This document shows, in pieces, positions 1 through 11,545 of a stretch of DNA of 64,000 nt. Position 1 is the first letter of the stretch. Each line of letters opens with the position of its first letter. The stretch is from Anastatus disparis. Its lineage: Eukaryota > Arthropoda > Insecta > Hymenoptera > Eupelmidae. Position numbers and translations under genes: made by a program. The stretch is taken from NCBI GenBank assembly GCA_017163975.1, contig JAFFSR010000370.1, positions 310,001 through 374,000 on the forward strand, given 5' to 3'. Under the pieces are notes generated by a model that was given only the letters and a program-made list of their open reading frames with translations, made no database searches and had not been told where the DNA came from.

Positions 1-16
1 CGAGCATCGACTATAA

Positions 17-175
17 GGCCGTGTCTACACTACGTACTTTGTGCTGTGCTCCGTGTGCTAATACTTTTAGGCGGAATCGCTGATTGAGCGATTGTTAAAA
101 ATAACAAATCAGCGACTCCACTTAAAAGTATTAGCATACAGAGCACGGCACAAATTACGTAGTGTAGATGTGGCC
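17..175. mobile_element. Short PIF/Harbinger-type MITE
   Basis: A 159-bp palindromic element. The left arm begins GGCCGTGTCTACACTACGTA and the right end is its near-perfect reverse complement. Both sides carry the trinucleotide TAA (14-16 and 176-178), the TWA target duplication typical of PIF/Harbinger elements. There is no coding capacity, so it is a non-autonomous copy. Confidence 0.75.
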
Positions 176-197
176 TAAATTTTGGCCTAGATTCTTA

Positions 198-832
198 GGG
201 TGAAATCAGATGGAGCGGAAAATATGCGACGGAACGTCACAGAACATTCATTCCGTCGCATTGTTTTCCGTCAAATTTTTTCCCTATATTCACATGGAGC
301 GGAATTTAGCTCAAAAACTGTTAAAATAGCCTACAAATGTGACTGCGAATTTTAAATTAACAACAAAAATGTTAAAAAAGTTGGAAATAATCACTCAATG
401 TTATTCTAATGAGATTCTTTTCTTGTGAAAATAAAATATATTTTGTTATTATAACCAAATATTTTGATTAACAACATAATTTTTTAATTATAACATTGCT
501 AATCAACGTCATAGGACTTCTACTCCGTTCCATGTGAATATAGGGAAAAAATTTGACGGGATAATAGAAGCGTCACAGACTTTTTGAAATTGTTTAAACA
601 AATAGTTAACCAAAATAGAATTTAAAAGTTTGATTGAAATTAAAAGTACAGCTATGGAAAGCAAATTAAAAATATTACGTGAGGTTATTGAAGCACTAAT
701 AATTTTTTTAAACAAAATAAAAATTGATGTCGTCTATTACGTCGTCTTTACTTCGTTGGCGGAATACAAAGATGCGGAATTGAGATTCTGTGACGTTCCG
801 TCGCCTATTTTCCGCTCCATCTGATTTCACCC
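198..832. mobile_element. PIF/Harbinger-type MITE, 635 bp
   Basis: Terminal inverted repeats of about 48 bp, starting GGGTGAAATCAGATGGAGCG, differ at one or two positions. TTA flanks both ends (195-197 and 833-835). The interior is AT-rich without a convincing ORF. Short open frames at 509-824 run through the arms and are not genes. Confidence 0.75.
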
Positions 833-907
833 TTAGAGCATACTCGAAGCCTAGATTCGACTTAACGAATATAATTTTGTATCTGTTCCTGTAGCTATTA
901 TTTTTTT

Positions 908-1255
908 ACGGAAGCGCCTAAGTGCCATGTAGTATATGTTTGTGCGCGCCACCTGTTTCAGTAGTTGCAGTTACTCGCTTTCCAATGTTCATGCTTCTAA
1001 GGGCCAAAACGGCAGGAAGGCAGACTGCCTTCCTGCAATTTTTTAGCATCTGTTTGTGCGAACCACCTATTTTTGCTAGTTGCAGTCACTCGCTTTCCAA
1101 TGTTCATGCTTCTAAGTGCCAAATCGGAAGGCAGGCAGACTGCCTTCCTGCCGTTTTGGCCCTTAGAAGCATGAACATTGGAAAGCGAGTAACTGCAACT
1201 ACTGAAATAGGTGGCGCGCACAAACATATACTACATGGCACTTAGGCGCTTCCGT
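908..1255. mobile_element. Palindromic MITE with 8-bp target duplication
   Basis: The ends ACGGAAGCGCC / GGCGCTTCCGT are perfect inverted repeats, and the 8-mer ATTTTTTT flanks both sides (900-907, 1256-1263). An 8-bp duplication suggests a hAT-class or similar transposase. The interior holds two direct copies of an approximately 80-bp unit (about 940-1015 and 1050-1125) plus an inverted copy, so the element can fold into a long hairpin. Confidence 0.65.
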
Positions 1256-1389
1256 ATTTTTTTGCGTGCAACGGACCTTAGATCTTCTTCCTTTCTGATT
1301 ATTTACCCAAGTGAACGTTATTAGCGTGTGTTTAAATGCTTAAAGTATTAACTGAACTATAATATAAAACTTGGCAATTATAGCAAGTT

Positions 1390-1479
1390 ATGGCATCATT
1401 TAAAACAATTAAAACTAAAATATTTAGAAATTCTAATTCTGAAATATCGCTTAATACTAACAATCGAAAAAATCATGGT
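1390..1479 (+). CDS. UTP15: UTP15 exon 1 (N-terminus)
   Basis: ATG at 1390 opens 30 codons that end at a clean donor (GT at 1480, gtatgtat) in phase 0. The next exon at 1831 also starts in phase 0, and the join gives a short basic N-terminus followed by the conserved stretch preceding the first WD repeat. Length and placement fit the 35-40 residue leader of UTP15 proteins. The exon is too short to stand out alone; support comes from splice phase and position. An AT-rich 351-bp intron (1480-1830) follows. Confidence 0.6.
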
Positions 1480-1830
1480 GTATGTATATAATGTAATTTA
1501 TGTCTTATTTGTTAATGTTCTAATCAGATTTTTAATAGGCTTTAAAAATATTTTTCCTATAAATATAATTTTTTTAAATAACTATAAACTTTTTTGTAAA
1601 ATTTCTAATTTCTAATTTTACAAAAAATAAATAACTAAAAATTATTATAAATGATTATAGATCACTATCTTTAATTACAAAATATTGTTAATTATTGTAT
1701 ATTATTATCAATGAATAAAATGTTAATGAGTGAATTGCGTCTAAGTTCTCATTGAAGAGTGAAATTTAAAAACATCAAACAATTTTTTAATACTTATTAA
1801 TTAACTAACAAAAAATATTAATTTTTGTAG

Positions 1831-2413
1831 ATACCTGTTCTCATAAAGGAATTTGGACCAATTGATTTTGTAGATTTTTCACCTATAGAACCATATCATT
1901 TTGCTATTACATGTTCTTGCCGTATTCAAATTTATAATCCTATAACAAAATTAGTGTCTAAAAACTTAAATAAATTCAAAAAAAATGCCTATGGTGGTTA
2001 TTTTCGTCGAGATGGTAGATTACTTTGTGCTGGAGGAGAGGAAGCTGTAGTAAAATTATTTGATGTCAATACAAAAAGTCTTTTAAGAATATTTACTGGA
2101 CATAAGGCACCTGTCCATAGAACATTCTTTACTTCAGATGGAATGCATATCATTTCATTTTCAGATGATAAAACAACAACTATTTGGGATATACCCAGTG
2201 AAAAAAAATTGAATGGTTTTGAAGATCATACTGATTATGTGAGGGCAGGAAATGTTAGTCCTGTATCTCCCGATATCTTTATATCAGGTGGATATGACAA
2301 GGAAATAAATATGTATGATAGAAGAATAAATAAAAAAATACTTAATGTCAATCACGGTGCTCCTGTTGAAAGTATTTTGTTTTTGCCAAGTGGAGGAATA
2401 TTTTTATCAGCTG
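1831..2413 (+). CDS. UTP15: UTP15 exon 2 (WD40 repeats)
   Basis: The exon opens after the acceptor TTTTTGTAG at 1830 and closes at a GTAAAA donor (2414) in phase 1. It encodes about 194 residues of WD40 propeller: a VDFSP strand, DGRLLCAGGEEAVVKLFDV, the GH dipeptide of the next blade, SFSDDKTTTIWDIP, DHTDYVRAG, and SGGYDKEINMYDRR. Order and spacing match UTP15, a t-UTP/UTP-A component of the small-subunit processome that couples pre-rRNA transcription to early 18S processing in the nucleolus. The frame is open throughout. An ATG at 1954 is internal. The identification rests on recalled family similarity. Confidence 0.85.
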
Positions 2414-2766
2414 GTAAAATTTTAATAATTTTATAAAAAAATCTGTAGGTCTTGTATTAAGTTGTAACTAACTTTTTACAATGAATATAATTTAAAACTA
2501 TTTGGCCAAAAAATGTAGCTAAAGAAACAAAGAGAAATAGCTAAAATATTTTTCTGTATCAAACTGTATTTTTAATTGTTTCTCTCAATTGTGTTTTTGA
2601 ACTTTTTTTCACATTTGTTTTTACAGCTACATTTTTTTAACTGCATAAATAATTAATTAGAATTTAATTAAATTTAATCTTGTAAGATTATTCATTTTTA
2701 TAATTTTATTTGAGTTTCAAAAAAAGATTTTGAGTAAAATCATTTTTATTGATAAAAATGCATTAA

Positions 2767-2999
2767 CCCTTTCAGTCACAGGAGCCACTATAGTGGCACC
2801 CTTTCTCATTTTCTTTTTTTCATTGTTTAATTCGCACTTTAAGTTTAATCTTTATTCTTTTTGCATTTTCATATAAATGAGTATTCATTTTATAAGTATC
2901 ATATGATATATTTTGAATATATGATTGTAAATAAATCTAAAAAATTAATGTATGATAGAAAATACGTGTTTTTGCGAAAATGATTCATGACTGAAAGGG
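2767..2999. mobile_element. TTAA-duplication MITE (piggyBac type), 233 bp
   Basis: The ends CCCTTTCAGTCA / TGACTGAAAGGG are inverted repeats flanked by TTAA on each side (2763-2766, 3000-3003). TTAA target duplication and a CCC start are piggyBac hallmarks. It is non-coding. Confidence 0.75.
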
Positions 3000-4055
3000 T
3001 TAAACAAGCTCACAAGGAGGGTGGATAACATTTGGGTCTTGAATTTTCTTTTAATTTTTTGACATTCTTTCTTATATAAAATTATAGAAAAAACCCTTCA
3101 TTTTTTTAAAGTTATCAACACTTGTGTTGATAACTTTGATCCTAATGCTTTTTTTAAAAAAATACATCTGTTCTATGATTGTGCAATTTTTAAACTAATT
3201 ATTCTAGAAGAATTTTATTAGAATAATATGAAAGTTGAGATTAAAACCTTTACATAAAAAAAAAACTATTAAAAAAAGCTCAAGTTGTTCAAATATTGTG
3301 ATAGAATAAAAACCGCTGTGGCAGTCCTGGAACTGGCCGACAGAAACTATGCTTCCTCTATAAAATAGAAACTAGTACAAGATTTGCAAAAATTATAATT
3401 AATTTTTTAATGAAAATTTGTTATTTTTAATTCGATGTATTTAAACAATACACGTAATTGTCATCACCTCCATAGTAAAGAGAGAAATACATATATTTTA
3501 TAGGTAGTGTCTATTTCTCTTTCTTTCTATTAATTTAACAAAAAAGTTTCTTTTAAGAAAGAAATGTTTATGCGTAGCTTATAAAGGTTCATTGATATTG
3601 AAAAACAAAGAAATGAAACTTTCTAGTTTCTCCAATACAATTTACAAAAATGAAAAGTACCAAAATTTCCAGAAAATTTTTGGTAAAAAAAAACGTAATT
3701 TTTCAAATAGAAACATAATAAAAAGTTGAAAAAGAAATTAAAGTAAATATAAAATAACAATTTTATTTTGTACTGTAAAATTTTTCATTTTTTTCTATTT
3801 TTTTTACGGTTTTAAGTAGTTTTTAAATTTGTGGAATTTTTTAATTACTTTAATTACTTATAATCATTTAAGAAATAAAGATATGAAGAAGACTAGAGAA
3901 AATTAATATTTTTTCATTAGAATTATTCATCTAACTTGATCTATTAATAATTTCAAAAAATAGTGATATAATTATTATATATTAATAATAATACAAATTA
4001 ATTTATAAATTAATAAATTTGTTAATTATAAGTTTTTATTCAATAATTTTTTATC

Positions 4056-5946
4056 TGTAACGGGGAATATATCTAAATGAATAAAATAAAATATATTTGT
4101 GGGTTTTCATGTGTACTTATTTTAAGTACACATGCACTTACCGTTAAATAACTGACTTTCGGTTTATAGCCGATCAGCCTAATTCAATACAGCTGATCTG
4201 CTTCGACTATCTATTTCTGACGAGAAAAATCAATTAAACAATATTTAATACTATTACAGAACTTATTTGCTTAGAAGTTCTGCCTCCCGCACGTCTGGTA
4301 CGACGAAACCCACGGCGTGTACCCGAGAACTCTATTAAATACCGTTGATCATGAGAGAGTGTACTACGTTCAACATGTACATATAAAAGACACGATTTTA
4401 ATTAGTAAGAAATAATATTAGGTAATAGTCAAAAATTACTTTGATTTTACTTTACTTTATTCAAATCATTAACTAAATTTAATACAATGGAATAAAATTA
4501 CATTTATATTAATTATGAAGTAAAATTTAATAAATGTAATAAAAAGAAACAACCGTTAAACAAAGCTAACCTATACTACATAACACTTGCGCACACGATG
4601 GTCTTTATCGCCTCGCATGTAACGCAAATACATATTAGATATGATCGCACTTACAAGTAGAGTGTCAGGGTATTGGGACGCCGATCCTGCTCAAATTTTG
4701 GGAGATGTTTTTGGATGTAGAAATATGAAAAAAGCCAAGATACTAGACTCTAAAGCTGAATATTTCTCTAGTTACAGGCAAATAAAAAAAATCACTATAA
4801 AAGCTACTAGATTTTCAAACGCTTATAATTCATTAGCATTCATAGCTAAAAGCCTGAACCTTTTTTTAAATGAAAGTTGAACTCATATCCTTTCGAATTA
4901 TCACCTATAGCATCCCGAAATATTATTTTTTTCTTAAGTTATAGAGGAATAAAAATTGAAATAAATTTTAGCATTTATCATTAATTAATTATAATTAATG
5001 TTATGAAGACGAATTTCAGGTTCAATTTTTATCCCTTTATAACTTTAAAAAAAAATAACATTTCGGGATGCTATAAGTGTTAATTCGAAAGGATTTGAGC
5101 TCAAATTTCATTTAAAAAAAGGTTCAGGCTTCTAGCTATCAATGCTAATGAATTATAAGCGTTTGAGAATCTTTAGTAACTTATCGTTTAGTAACTTTTA
5201 TAGTGATTTTCTTTATTTGTCTGTAACTAGAGAAATATTGAGCGTTAGAGTCTAGTACCTTGGCTTTTTTCATATTTCTACATCCAAAATCATCTCCCAA
5301 AATTTGAGCAGGATCGGCGACCCAATACCCTGACACTCTCCTTGTTAGTCTGCAGACTTACATTTTTCGCCAGCCGGTGTGTGTAGAGCCTTCCCGCAGT
5401 TGCCTTCACGTGACATACGAACCAGAGTATGAATTGAAGCGGCACCGTAGATATGCGGTGTAGCCTGCTGTCCTTTTCGCTCTTACTGAAAGGCTATTCA
5501 ATCTCTCGTTCAACGCTGCAGTGGACACACGTAATGCTGGCTCATGAGAAAAAGATAATAATAAAGAACCGGCACTTCTCACGAGTAATTACACCGTACT
5601 TGAAAGGCAATTAACACGATTCACAAGTGAATTAATTTCCTTGACAAGTCTCAACAGAGGAAAAATAGCCGACGTTTGAGCCCAAACAACTTATCAAGAT
5701 GGCAGCCTAACTCCGTTAAAACCGACCTGTTCGTTTTCCTCTCTTGCTTGAGTCTCCCTGTCATGCATTGCGCGCGCTTCCTTCTACAGTCATACATCTA
5801 AGCCGCTGGCATAGACTCTCTCTGTCTCACTCTTATACTCGCACATCAAGCATCGAAACATACGTTGTACTGTGCGACTAACGAGGAAGATGGATATATA
5901 CGTATGCTATATCATAGCATACAAGTAATCTGTTATCTTCGTTACA
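4056..5946 (-). mobile_element. Solo LTR of a Gypsy-like retrotransposon, split by a MITE
   Basis: On the + strand it begins TGTAACGGGG and ends CGTTACA, flanked by the 4-bp duplication TATC (4052-4055, 5947-5950). The same sequence recurs at 20164-21467 next to a gag remnant, which fixes the orientation as minus. Removing the nested MITE leaves about 1.2 kb. No internal region is present, so it is a solo LTR formed by LTR-LTR recombination. Confidence 0.75.
4654..5344. mobile_element. Foldback PIF-type MITE inside the solo LTR
   Basis: This 691-bp element is almost entirely one inverted repeat with an AT-rich loop near 4990. The ends read CAAGTAGAGTGTCAGGG and the reverse complement of CAAGGAGAGTGTCAGGG. 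TTA flanks both sides (4651-4653, 5345-5347). The related LTR at 20.2 kb lacks the insert, giving an empty-site comparison. A second family member lies at 46149-46812. Confidence 0.75.
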
Positions 5947-5989
5947 TATCATTCATTAAAACGTATTAATAGGTAATAGGAAAGAACCG

Positions 5990-6399
5990 GTCTGTGGCAC
6001 ACTCGGTAGGAGCGTTGGATTCGTATTCTTGGAGAACCGGGATCGAGTCCCGCTCTCGGCTGTTTTTCAAACGAGCACCTCTGTTTCATGTGCTTTGTAC
6101 ACAGAACACACTTACGAGCTCCGTCGCTAAGGGATGAAAAAGTGCAGTTGTAAAAATCAACTGACCTTGCGTCCCAGTGGGCCGGGGTTTGATTCCCTAG
6201 GAAAAATTAGAAAAAATAATTTTCGAAGTTTTTCCGAGGGAATAAACCCGAAAAACACAAAAATATATACAAAAAAAAGTCCCAATGGGAAAAATACAAA
6301 AATTATAAAAAGTCCTACTAGGCAAACTAAAATATCAAAATAATAAAACCTGGTGATGGCCTAAGATTGTACTCATCTAATCAAGAGGCCAATAAAATA
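5990..6399 (+). repeat. tRNA-derived SINE
   Basis: The head has an A-box-like GTGGCACACTCGGTAGGAGCG and a B box, GGGATCGAGTCCC at 6039-6051, the internal RNA polymerase III promoter arrangement of a tRNA. The 5' and 3' acceptor arms do not pair, so it is a SINE head and not a tRNA gene. An unrelated body, including a second B-box-like GGTTTGATTCCC near 6187, runs to an AATAAAATATT tail where a TTAA MITE begins. Confidence 0.6.
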
Positions 6400-6403
6400 T
6401 TAA

Positions 6404-6788
6404 CAGCAGGCCGGAGTAGAACCTGATACCGATCGAGTAACAATTGAGTTGTTTGTTATTTACTCAAGTATTAATCGGTGTATCTTCAAAATAAAGGTTA
6501 ATCGCAATAGATATTATTATTATGAATATCTATGCACAAGAAAAAAAAAATCTACCGATTTGTTTTTGAGAAAAGTAAGCAACGCCGAAGTAAAAGATTA
6601 TGTTTATAATATTTTCGCGTTCCTTACTTTTCTCAAAAACAAAGCGATAGATTTTTTTTTTCTTGTGCATAAATATTTGTAATAATAATATCTATTGCGC
6701 TTAACCTTCAATTTGCAGATACACCGATTAATACTTGAGTAAATAACAAAAATGCCAATTAGACAAGGACAGCGAATCCGGCCTGCTC
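6404..6788. mobile_element. TTAA foldback MITE, copy 1
   Basis: 385 bp, ends CAGCAGGCCGGA / TCCGGCCTGCTC, flanked by TTAA (6400-6403, 6789-6792). A long internal palindrome is centred near 6600. A second copy of exactly the same length lies at 34372-34756. Open frames across it arise from the palindrome. Confidence 0.8.
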
Positions 6789-6792
6789 TTAA

Positions 6793-7021
6793 GAAGAAGA
6801 AAAAGGTAATAGGAATGATTAAAAAAATGTATTTGGGTACACGTGATTACGATTTTAAACAAAGAAACCAAAGAAACACGCACAGGTATTATATGTAGTG
6901 TATCTTTTTCTTTCATTTCTCATATAATAATTTAAAACTCCTAACTATACTTTAGTGTACGCACATATTTATAGATAAAGTGAGGATATGACAAAATGAG
7001 AGTAAAAGAGAAAGAGAGAGC

Positions 7022-7071
<50 letters not shown>

Positions 7072-7144
7072 TAAGATTACGAGGAAAGTACCTATATCAA
7101 ATCAGTCAATGCAAGTTAAAGGGTATAGTATATACATATATATA
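6793..7144. other. Non-coding AT-rich spacer with (TA)n
   Basis: No gene is recognisable. A perfect (TA)n tract of about 45 bp lies at 7026-7069, and a shorter TA run at 7133-7145 provided the insertion site of the next element. Confidence 0.6.
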
Positions 7145-7712
7145 TGGGGCATTTCATGTCAACTCACCTGGTCAAAGATTAAAAATCGCTAAAAATCTGG
7201 GAATATGTTCCATTTGGTACCCAAAATATACTTAAAAATTTTTAGAGGCCTAGGTTAAAGAGGTCAAGAGCTAGAGGTCATGGAATTTTGGGATTTTTTG
7301 AATATTTTGTTAAGTTATTTATTTATTTATTACCAGAAAAAATTTACAAAGGTAAATCCTACAGAGGTAAATAATATTATCTGTTCGTAGGTCCGGTACA
7401 AACATACAAACTAAAACTTACTTACTAAAAATACATTAAAACTTACATACTAATAGTAGTGTGCACACCTGTTACTTTTGCACTTAGATATATTATCTCC
7501 CAAAAACATACACTATAACGTGTATACCCTAGAAATATTGACATATAAAATTTAAATTTATTTAACGTGAGTTTTACTTAATCATCTTTTGTATAACATC
7601 AATAACATTCCAATATATACTCAAAATAATGAAAATAAAAATAATCAAAAATTACTAAATTTTATAAAATTATTAAAGCTTTATAACGTTTTAAAAATTT
7701 CTAAAACATTAT

Positions 7713-10485
7713 TTATATATTTGATTTAATCCAATTTTTAAAATTATTTTTAACAACAATACGCTTAGAATTCAGATCTCTGATTTCAATTGGTAAAGAA
7801 TTAAACAATTTAATTGCCACAATGTAACTGTTTTTCTTACCTATAGTCTTATTTATTTTTGGCAATTGTAGACATTTACGTCTAGTGTTACTTATCAACG
7901 TGTTGAATTTGTTTTTCAATTCTTGATAATGATAATGCAGAGACGCAAAATTAAAACTCTGCATCATATTAAGTGGACAGTAATTTCTAACAAAGGTGTT
8001 TTTATTTATTATTTTCAAAATTCCATTTTGCAAATTCTGCAATAAGCCCATATTATTATTATATGCGCCTCCCCAAGCTATTATTCCATATGTAAGTACA
8101 CTGTGTACTAAAGAATAATACATCATCATCAAGGTTTCAGTTTTCATTATCCTAGCCAACTTTGAGAAAATAAAAATAAAATATTTAGTTCCATTTATTA
8201 TATTTTCAATATGTTTATTCCATTTCATGCTAAAATAAAAAATTATTCCAAGATACTTGCAACTTACAATTCTAGCCAAAAATGTATCACAAATCTTTAT
8301 TTCAATAGTGTCAGGAATACTATCTGTATAACAACCCAAAGTCATATAAATAGTCTTGTTAATATTTAAAGAAAGATTATTTAAAGCTAAATAATTATAT
8401 ACTTCATTCAGATAATCATTCATCCTATCTTGTACTTTTCTCCAGGACTCTCCTATTGATACTATGACAGTATCATCTACATAAGCTACAACCTCACCTA
8501 CAGGCAGTACACTCAACAAATTATTCCCTTATAAAACAAACAGTAAAGGCCCCAGAATAGTTCCCTGAGGAACTCCAATCATTATATTACAAAATTCACT
8601 AAATATATATTGATCTTGACTCTTTGTTGTCTATTCATCAAATAATTAGTCATTAAATCCAGATCCTTCCTTCGTATTCCATACCTATTTAATTTCTCTA
8701 GTAAAATTTCATGGTCAACTGTATCAAAAGCTTTTGCCAGATCGAGGAAAGTAACAATTATCTTTTTACTTTTATCTAAGTTATTGTATATAATGTTTGC
8801 AATATACTCTAGAGTATCCTTTGTTCTCTTTCTCTTAACAAAGCCATATTGCTGATTATTTATTATTTTATATTTATCAATAAATTCATATATTCTATCA
8901 TAAATTATTCTTTCAAAAATTTTAGCTATGTTTGATATCAATGAAATAGGTCTATAATTTGCTACAACTCGCTTATCATCTGACTTATAGATGGATACTA
9001 AATCAGCTTTTTTAAGTGCACTTGGCCAAACAGCCTGTTCTATGGATGGATTAAAAATATATGCCATAGGCTCGGCAATATATTAAGCCATTACCTTCAA
9101 AGTTTTCGCATTTATATTATCAACTCCCTCTGCCTTATCTTTTAAATTGTTTATTATTCTCATAACCTCTATTTCATTAGTAGGTTTGATAAAGATAGAG
9201 TTATCATTCATAGCAGGTAAATTTATATTTCTATTCCTAGGCCTATTGATACTATTTCTTAAATCTAAAACAACCTTTTTGTAATACATATTAATATAAT
9301 TTGCTTTATCTTCCTCATTTTCTATTTTTATGTAATTTTCATTTAATAAACTCGGTATATTATCTCTTTGTTTACTCTTTTTATTCAGTTTATTATTTAT
9401 ATATTTCCATAACTGCCTAGGATTATTTCCATGTCTTTCCACTTGACTATTTTCATATTTAATTTTTGCATCTTTAATCAACTTATTTAGCAGTTTAACG
9501 TATTTATCATATTCAGCCTTAAGTGATTTATTTCCTATATTTCTCTTCCATATTTTATATTGTTCGTCTTTAGTTTTACATGAAACAATAATTCCTTTAG
9601 TTATCCATACCTTTCTGGTTTTTTTTTTTATTACTTTTGTTTTCTGCCATATTTATACGTATTTTAATCTCACTAATCAAAATGTCAACAGACATATTTG
9701 GATCATTACCATTTTTCAAAATATTCCAGTTTTTTGACCTTGTTATTTCTTTTAGCTTACTATAATTTATTTGAATATAATTTTCATTATGCTCTTCCAT
9801 TTTTAGATTTTCATCAAAATTAACAAATGATGGATAGTGATCTGTAAAGGTTTGTGTAACCTTAAACGATTTAACAATCATAGAATCAGTTCTTATATAA
9901 AAACACGGAAAATATCCACTTTCTAAAAAATTATTTAGAAATTCCATACTGAAATTATTTTAGCTTAATATATCAATGTTAAAATCCCCCATAACGCAAT
10001 GATTTTTGACATTTCTCTTTTCACGTAGATACTTGTTTACATACAATACGAATTCAGAAACAGGTATGTCGACCTATAAATTGCAAATATTCAAAATTTC
10101 TCATTATTACTTAGTATCAATTTTGTATTTAAAAATCTTAGTCCACCCATTACCTTAATACTTGTTGTATGAATAATACTTTCCTTGAGATAAATACCAC
10201 TCCATCAGATTTATTTATTCTACTATTATTATAATAAATTTTGTAACCTGAGATCTGGAAAAATTCAAAATAATCCAGATTCCAGGTCTCCGTGTAAACA
10301 ATCACAATAGGTTTAATTTTCAGACCCTCAATAAAAACCTCAAGTCTAGTGACATTTGCATTTGAACTTCTAACATTTATATTCAAAATTAAATTCTTAT
10401 AGCTAAGATTATCATTGAGCGTCCAAAAATTCTTTACAGTATTTTCATTTGGTATAAATTCATTACAATACATTTCATTCTCCAT
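7713..10485 (-). pseudogene. LINE ORF2: APE endonuclease and reverse transcriptase (broken)
   Basis: From the 5' side: 10150-10485 has an endonuclease start (NLILNINVRSSNANVTRLE, VIVYTETW); 9597-9947 and 9083-9481 are the EN-RT linker; 8582-9067 holds RT motifs (NYRPISLISNIAKIFERIIY, FLDLAKAFDTVDH); around 8530 is a PQGTILGPLLF motif followed by a stop; and 7713-8519 opens with the catalytic AYVDDT box and continues through thumb and C-terminal domains. At least five stops or frameshifts separate these blocks, so the enzyme is inactive. Confidence 0.75.
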
Positions 10486-10517
10486 TTTAATTTTTTTTAA
10501 ATTTGTTTAGTTTAATT

Positions 10518-11330
10518 TTATTTATATTGTTTCTGTCTAACCTGCGTCGATGAACTGCATCTATTTTCTGTCTTCTTTTCCGTAGTCATTTTAGCTGCCT
10601 TACCCGTTGTTGACTTCTTTTCCTGATAGATTTCTGTGTTATCGACATACATGGATATGTTAGGTTGCACTGGATAATTAGTCATCTCTATGGACTTTTT
10701 TATTTTTCTTTTATACAATATAGAAGCACTGCTATCATTTGTAGCATGTCTTATATCAAAATTTGTTTTATATTTTTTATTACTGTAGATACAGTTTGGG
10801 CATTTAAGTAAATAACTGCTACAAGTATTTGTTTTATGATTTTCAGAGCATTTTAAACAGCTTTGCTCATTATGACATTTTGTACCACTATGCCCAAATC
10901 TTCCACAATTATAACATGGCCTGGTGTTTATTAAATCATACACTTTGCAACACTGATGTCCAACAAAAATTCTGTCATTATTTTCTCTGATATACTTATA
11001 TAATTCTGGTGTAACTTCAACGAATAGACCTTTAGTTGCGTTCTTTTATTGGTATATATATTCAATATTCGACATTTAATATTAAAACTTTTGAAATTTC
11101 TGTCATTTATATTTTTTTTTTCATCATTTTGACAGTAATTTTCTATTCCTACGACTTTTATTTTTGGATTCATTAATTGCTCTTTTTGTACTTCAAAATT
11201 ACCTGCCAACTTAGCAGATAAGAATTTCTCAGCAGTTTTGACACTATCCTCATTTGTACAAATAATTTTTTTTAAGTTTATGTTTTCCGTTTTTTTCTAA
11301 GGTTATGTTTTTTTCGTTCACATGTTCTGG
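10518..11330 (-). pseudogene. LINE ORF1 with CCHC zinc knuckles (broken)
   Basis: Two overlapping - strand frames (10931-11330 and 10518-10943) form an ORF1-like gag protein broken by a frameshift near 10940. The upstream frame ends in a region with PKIKVVGI. The downstream frame carries CYNCGRFGHSGTKC followed by a second CX2CX4HX4C-like knuckle, typical of Jockey-group ORF1 proteins that bind element RNA. A lysine-rich tail follows. A frameshift and lack of a clear start mark it as dead. Confidence 0.65.
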
Positions 11331-11545
11331 ACATATTATAAGTGTATCACCTACAAAATTATCACAATTTTATCTTTTTTAATCACTTATATGGTACGCA
11401 TTTTCACAGATTATACACACTACCACCGAAAATTTCTGATTTTGATGACATTTATAAAATCTTTCTTTCGGCTTATCGGAAGGGTCATCCGCCCCCAGCG
11501 CCATCTTGGCGGTTTTTTCTATCACCTTTGATATTTTTTTTATTC

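Larger units (their letters stand above)
7313..11545 (-). mobile_element. Jockey-clade-like non-LTR retrotransposon (LINE), decayed
   Basis: The coding parts run right to left: a CCHC ORF1 (10518-11330), then endonuclease, linker and reverse transcriptase (7713-10485). The low-coordinate end is an (AATA)n-type tail (7317-7331 read on the - strand). The short direct repeat AAGTT occurs at both junctions with the host foldback (7312-7316 and about 13058), which may be the target duplication. The clade is inferred from the ORF1/EN/RT layout and C-terminal motifs. Confidence 0.7.

Noticed and set aside
922..1245. Cysteine-rich ORFs on both strands
   Set aside because: They lie wholly inside a palindromic MITE and mirror each other across it.
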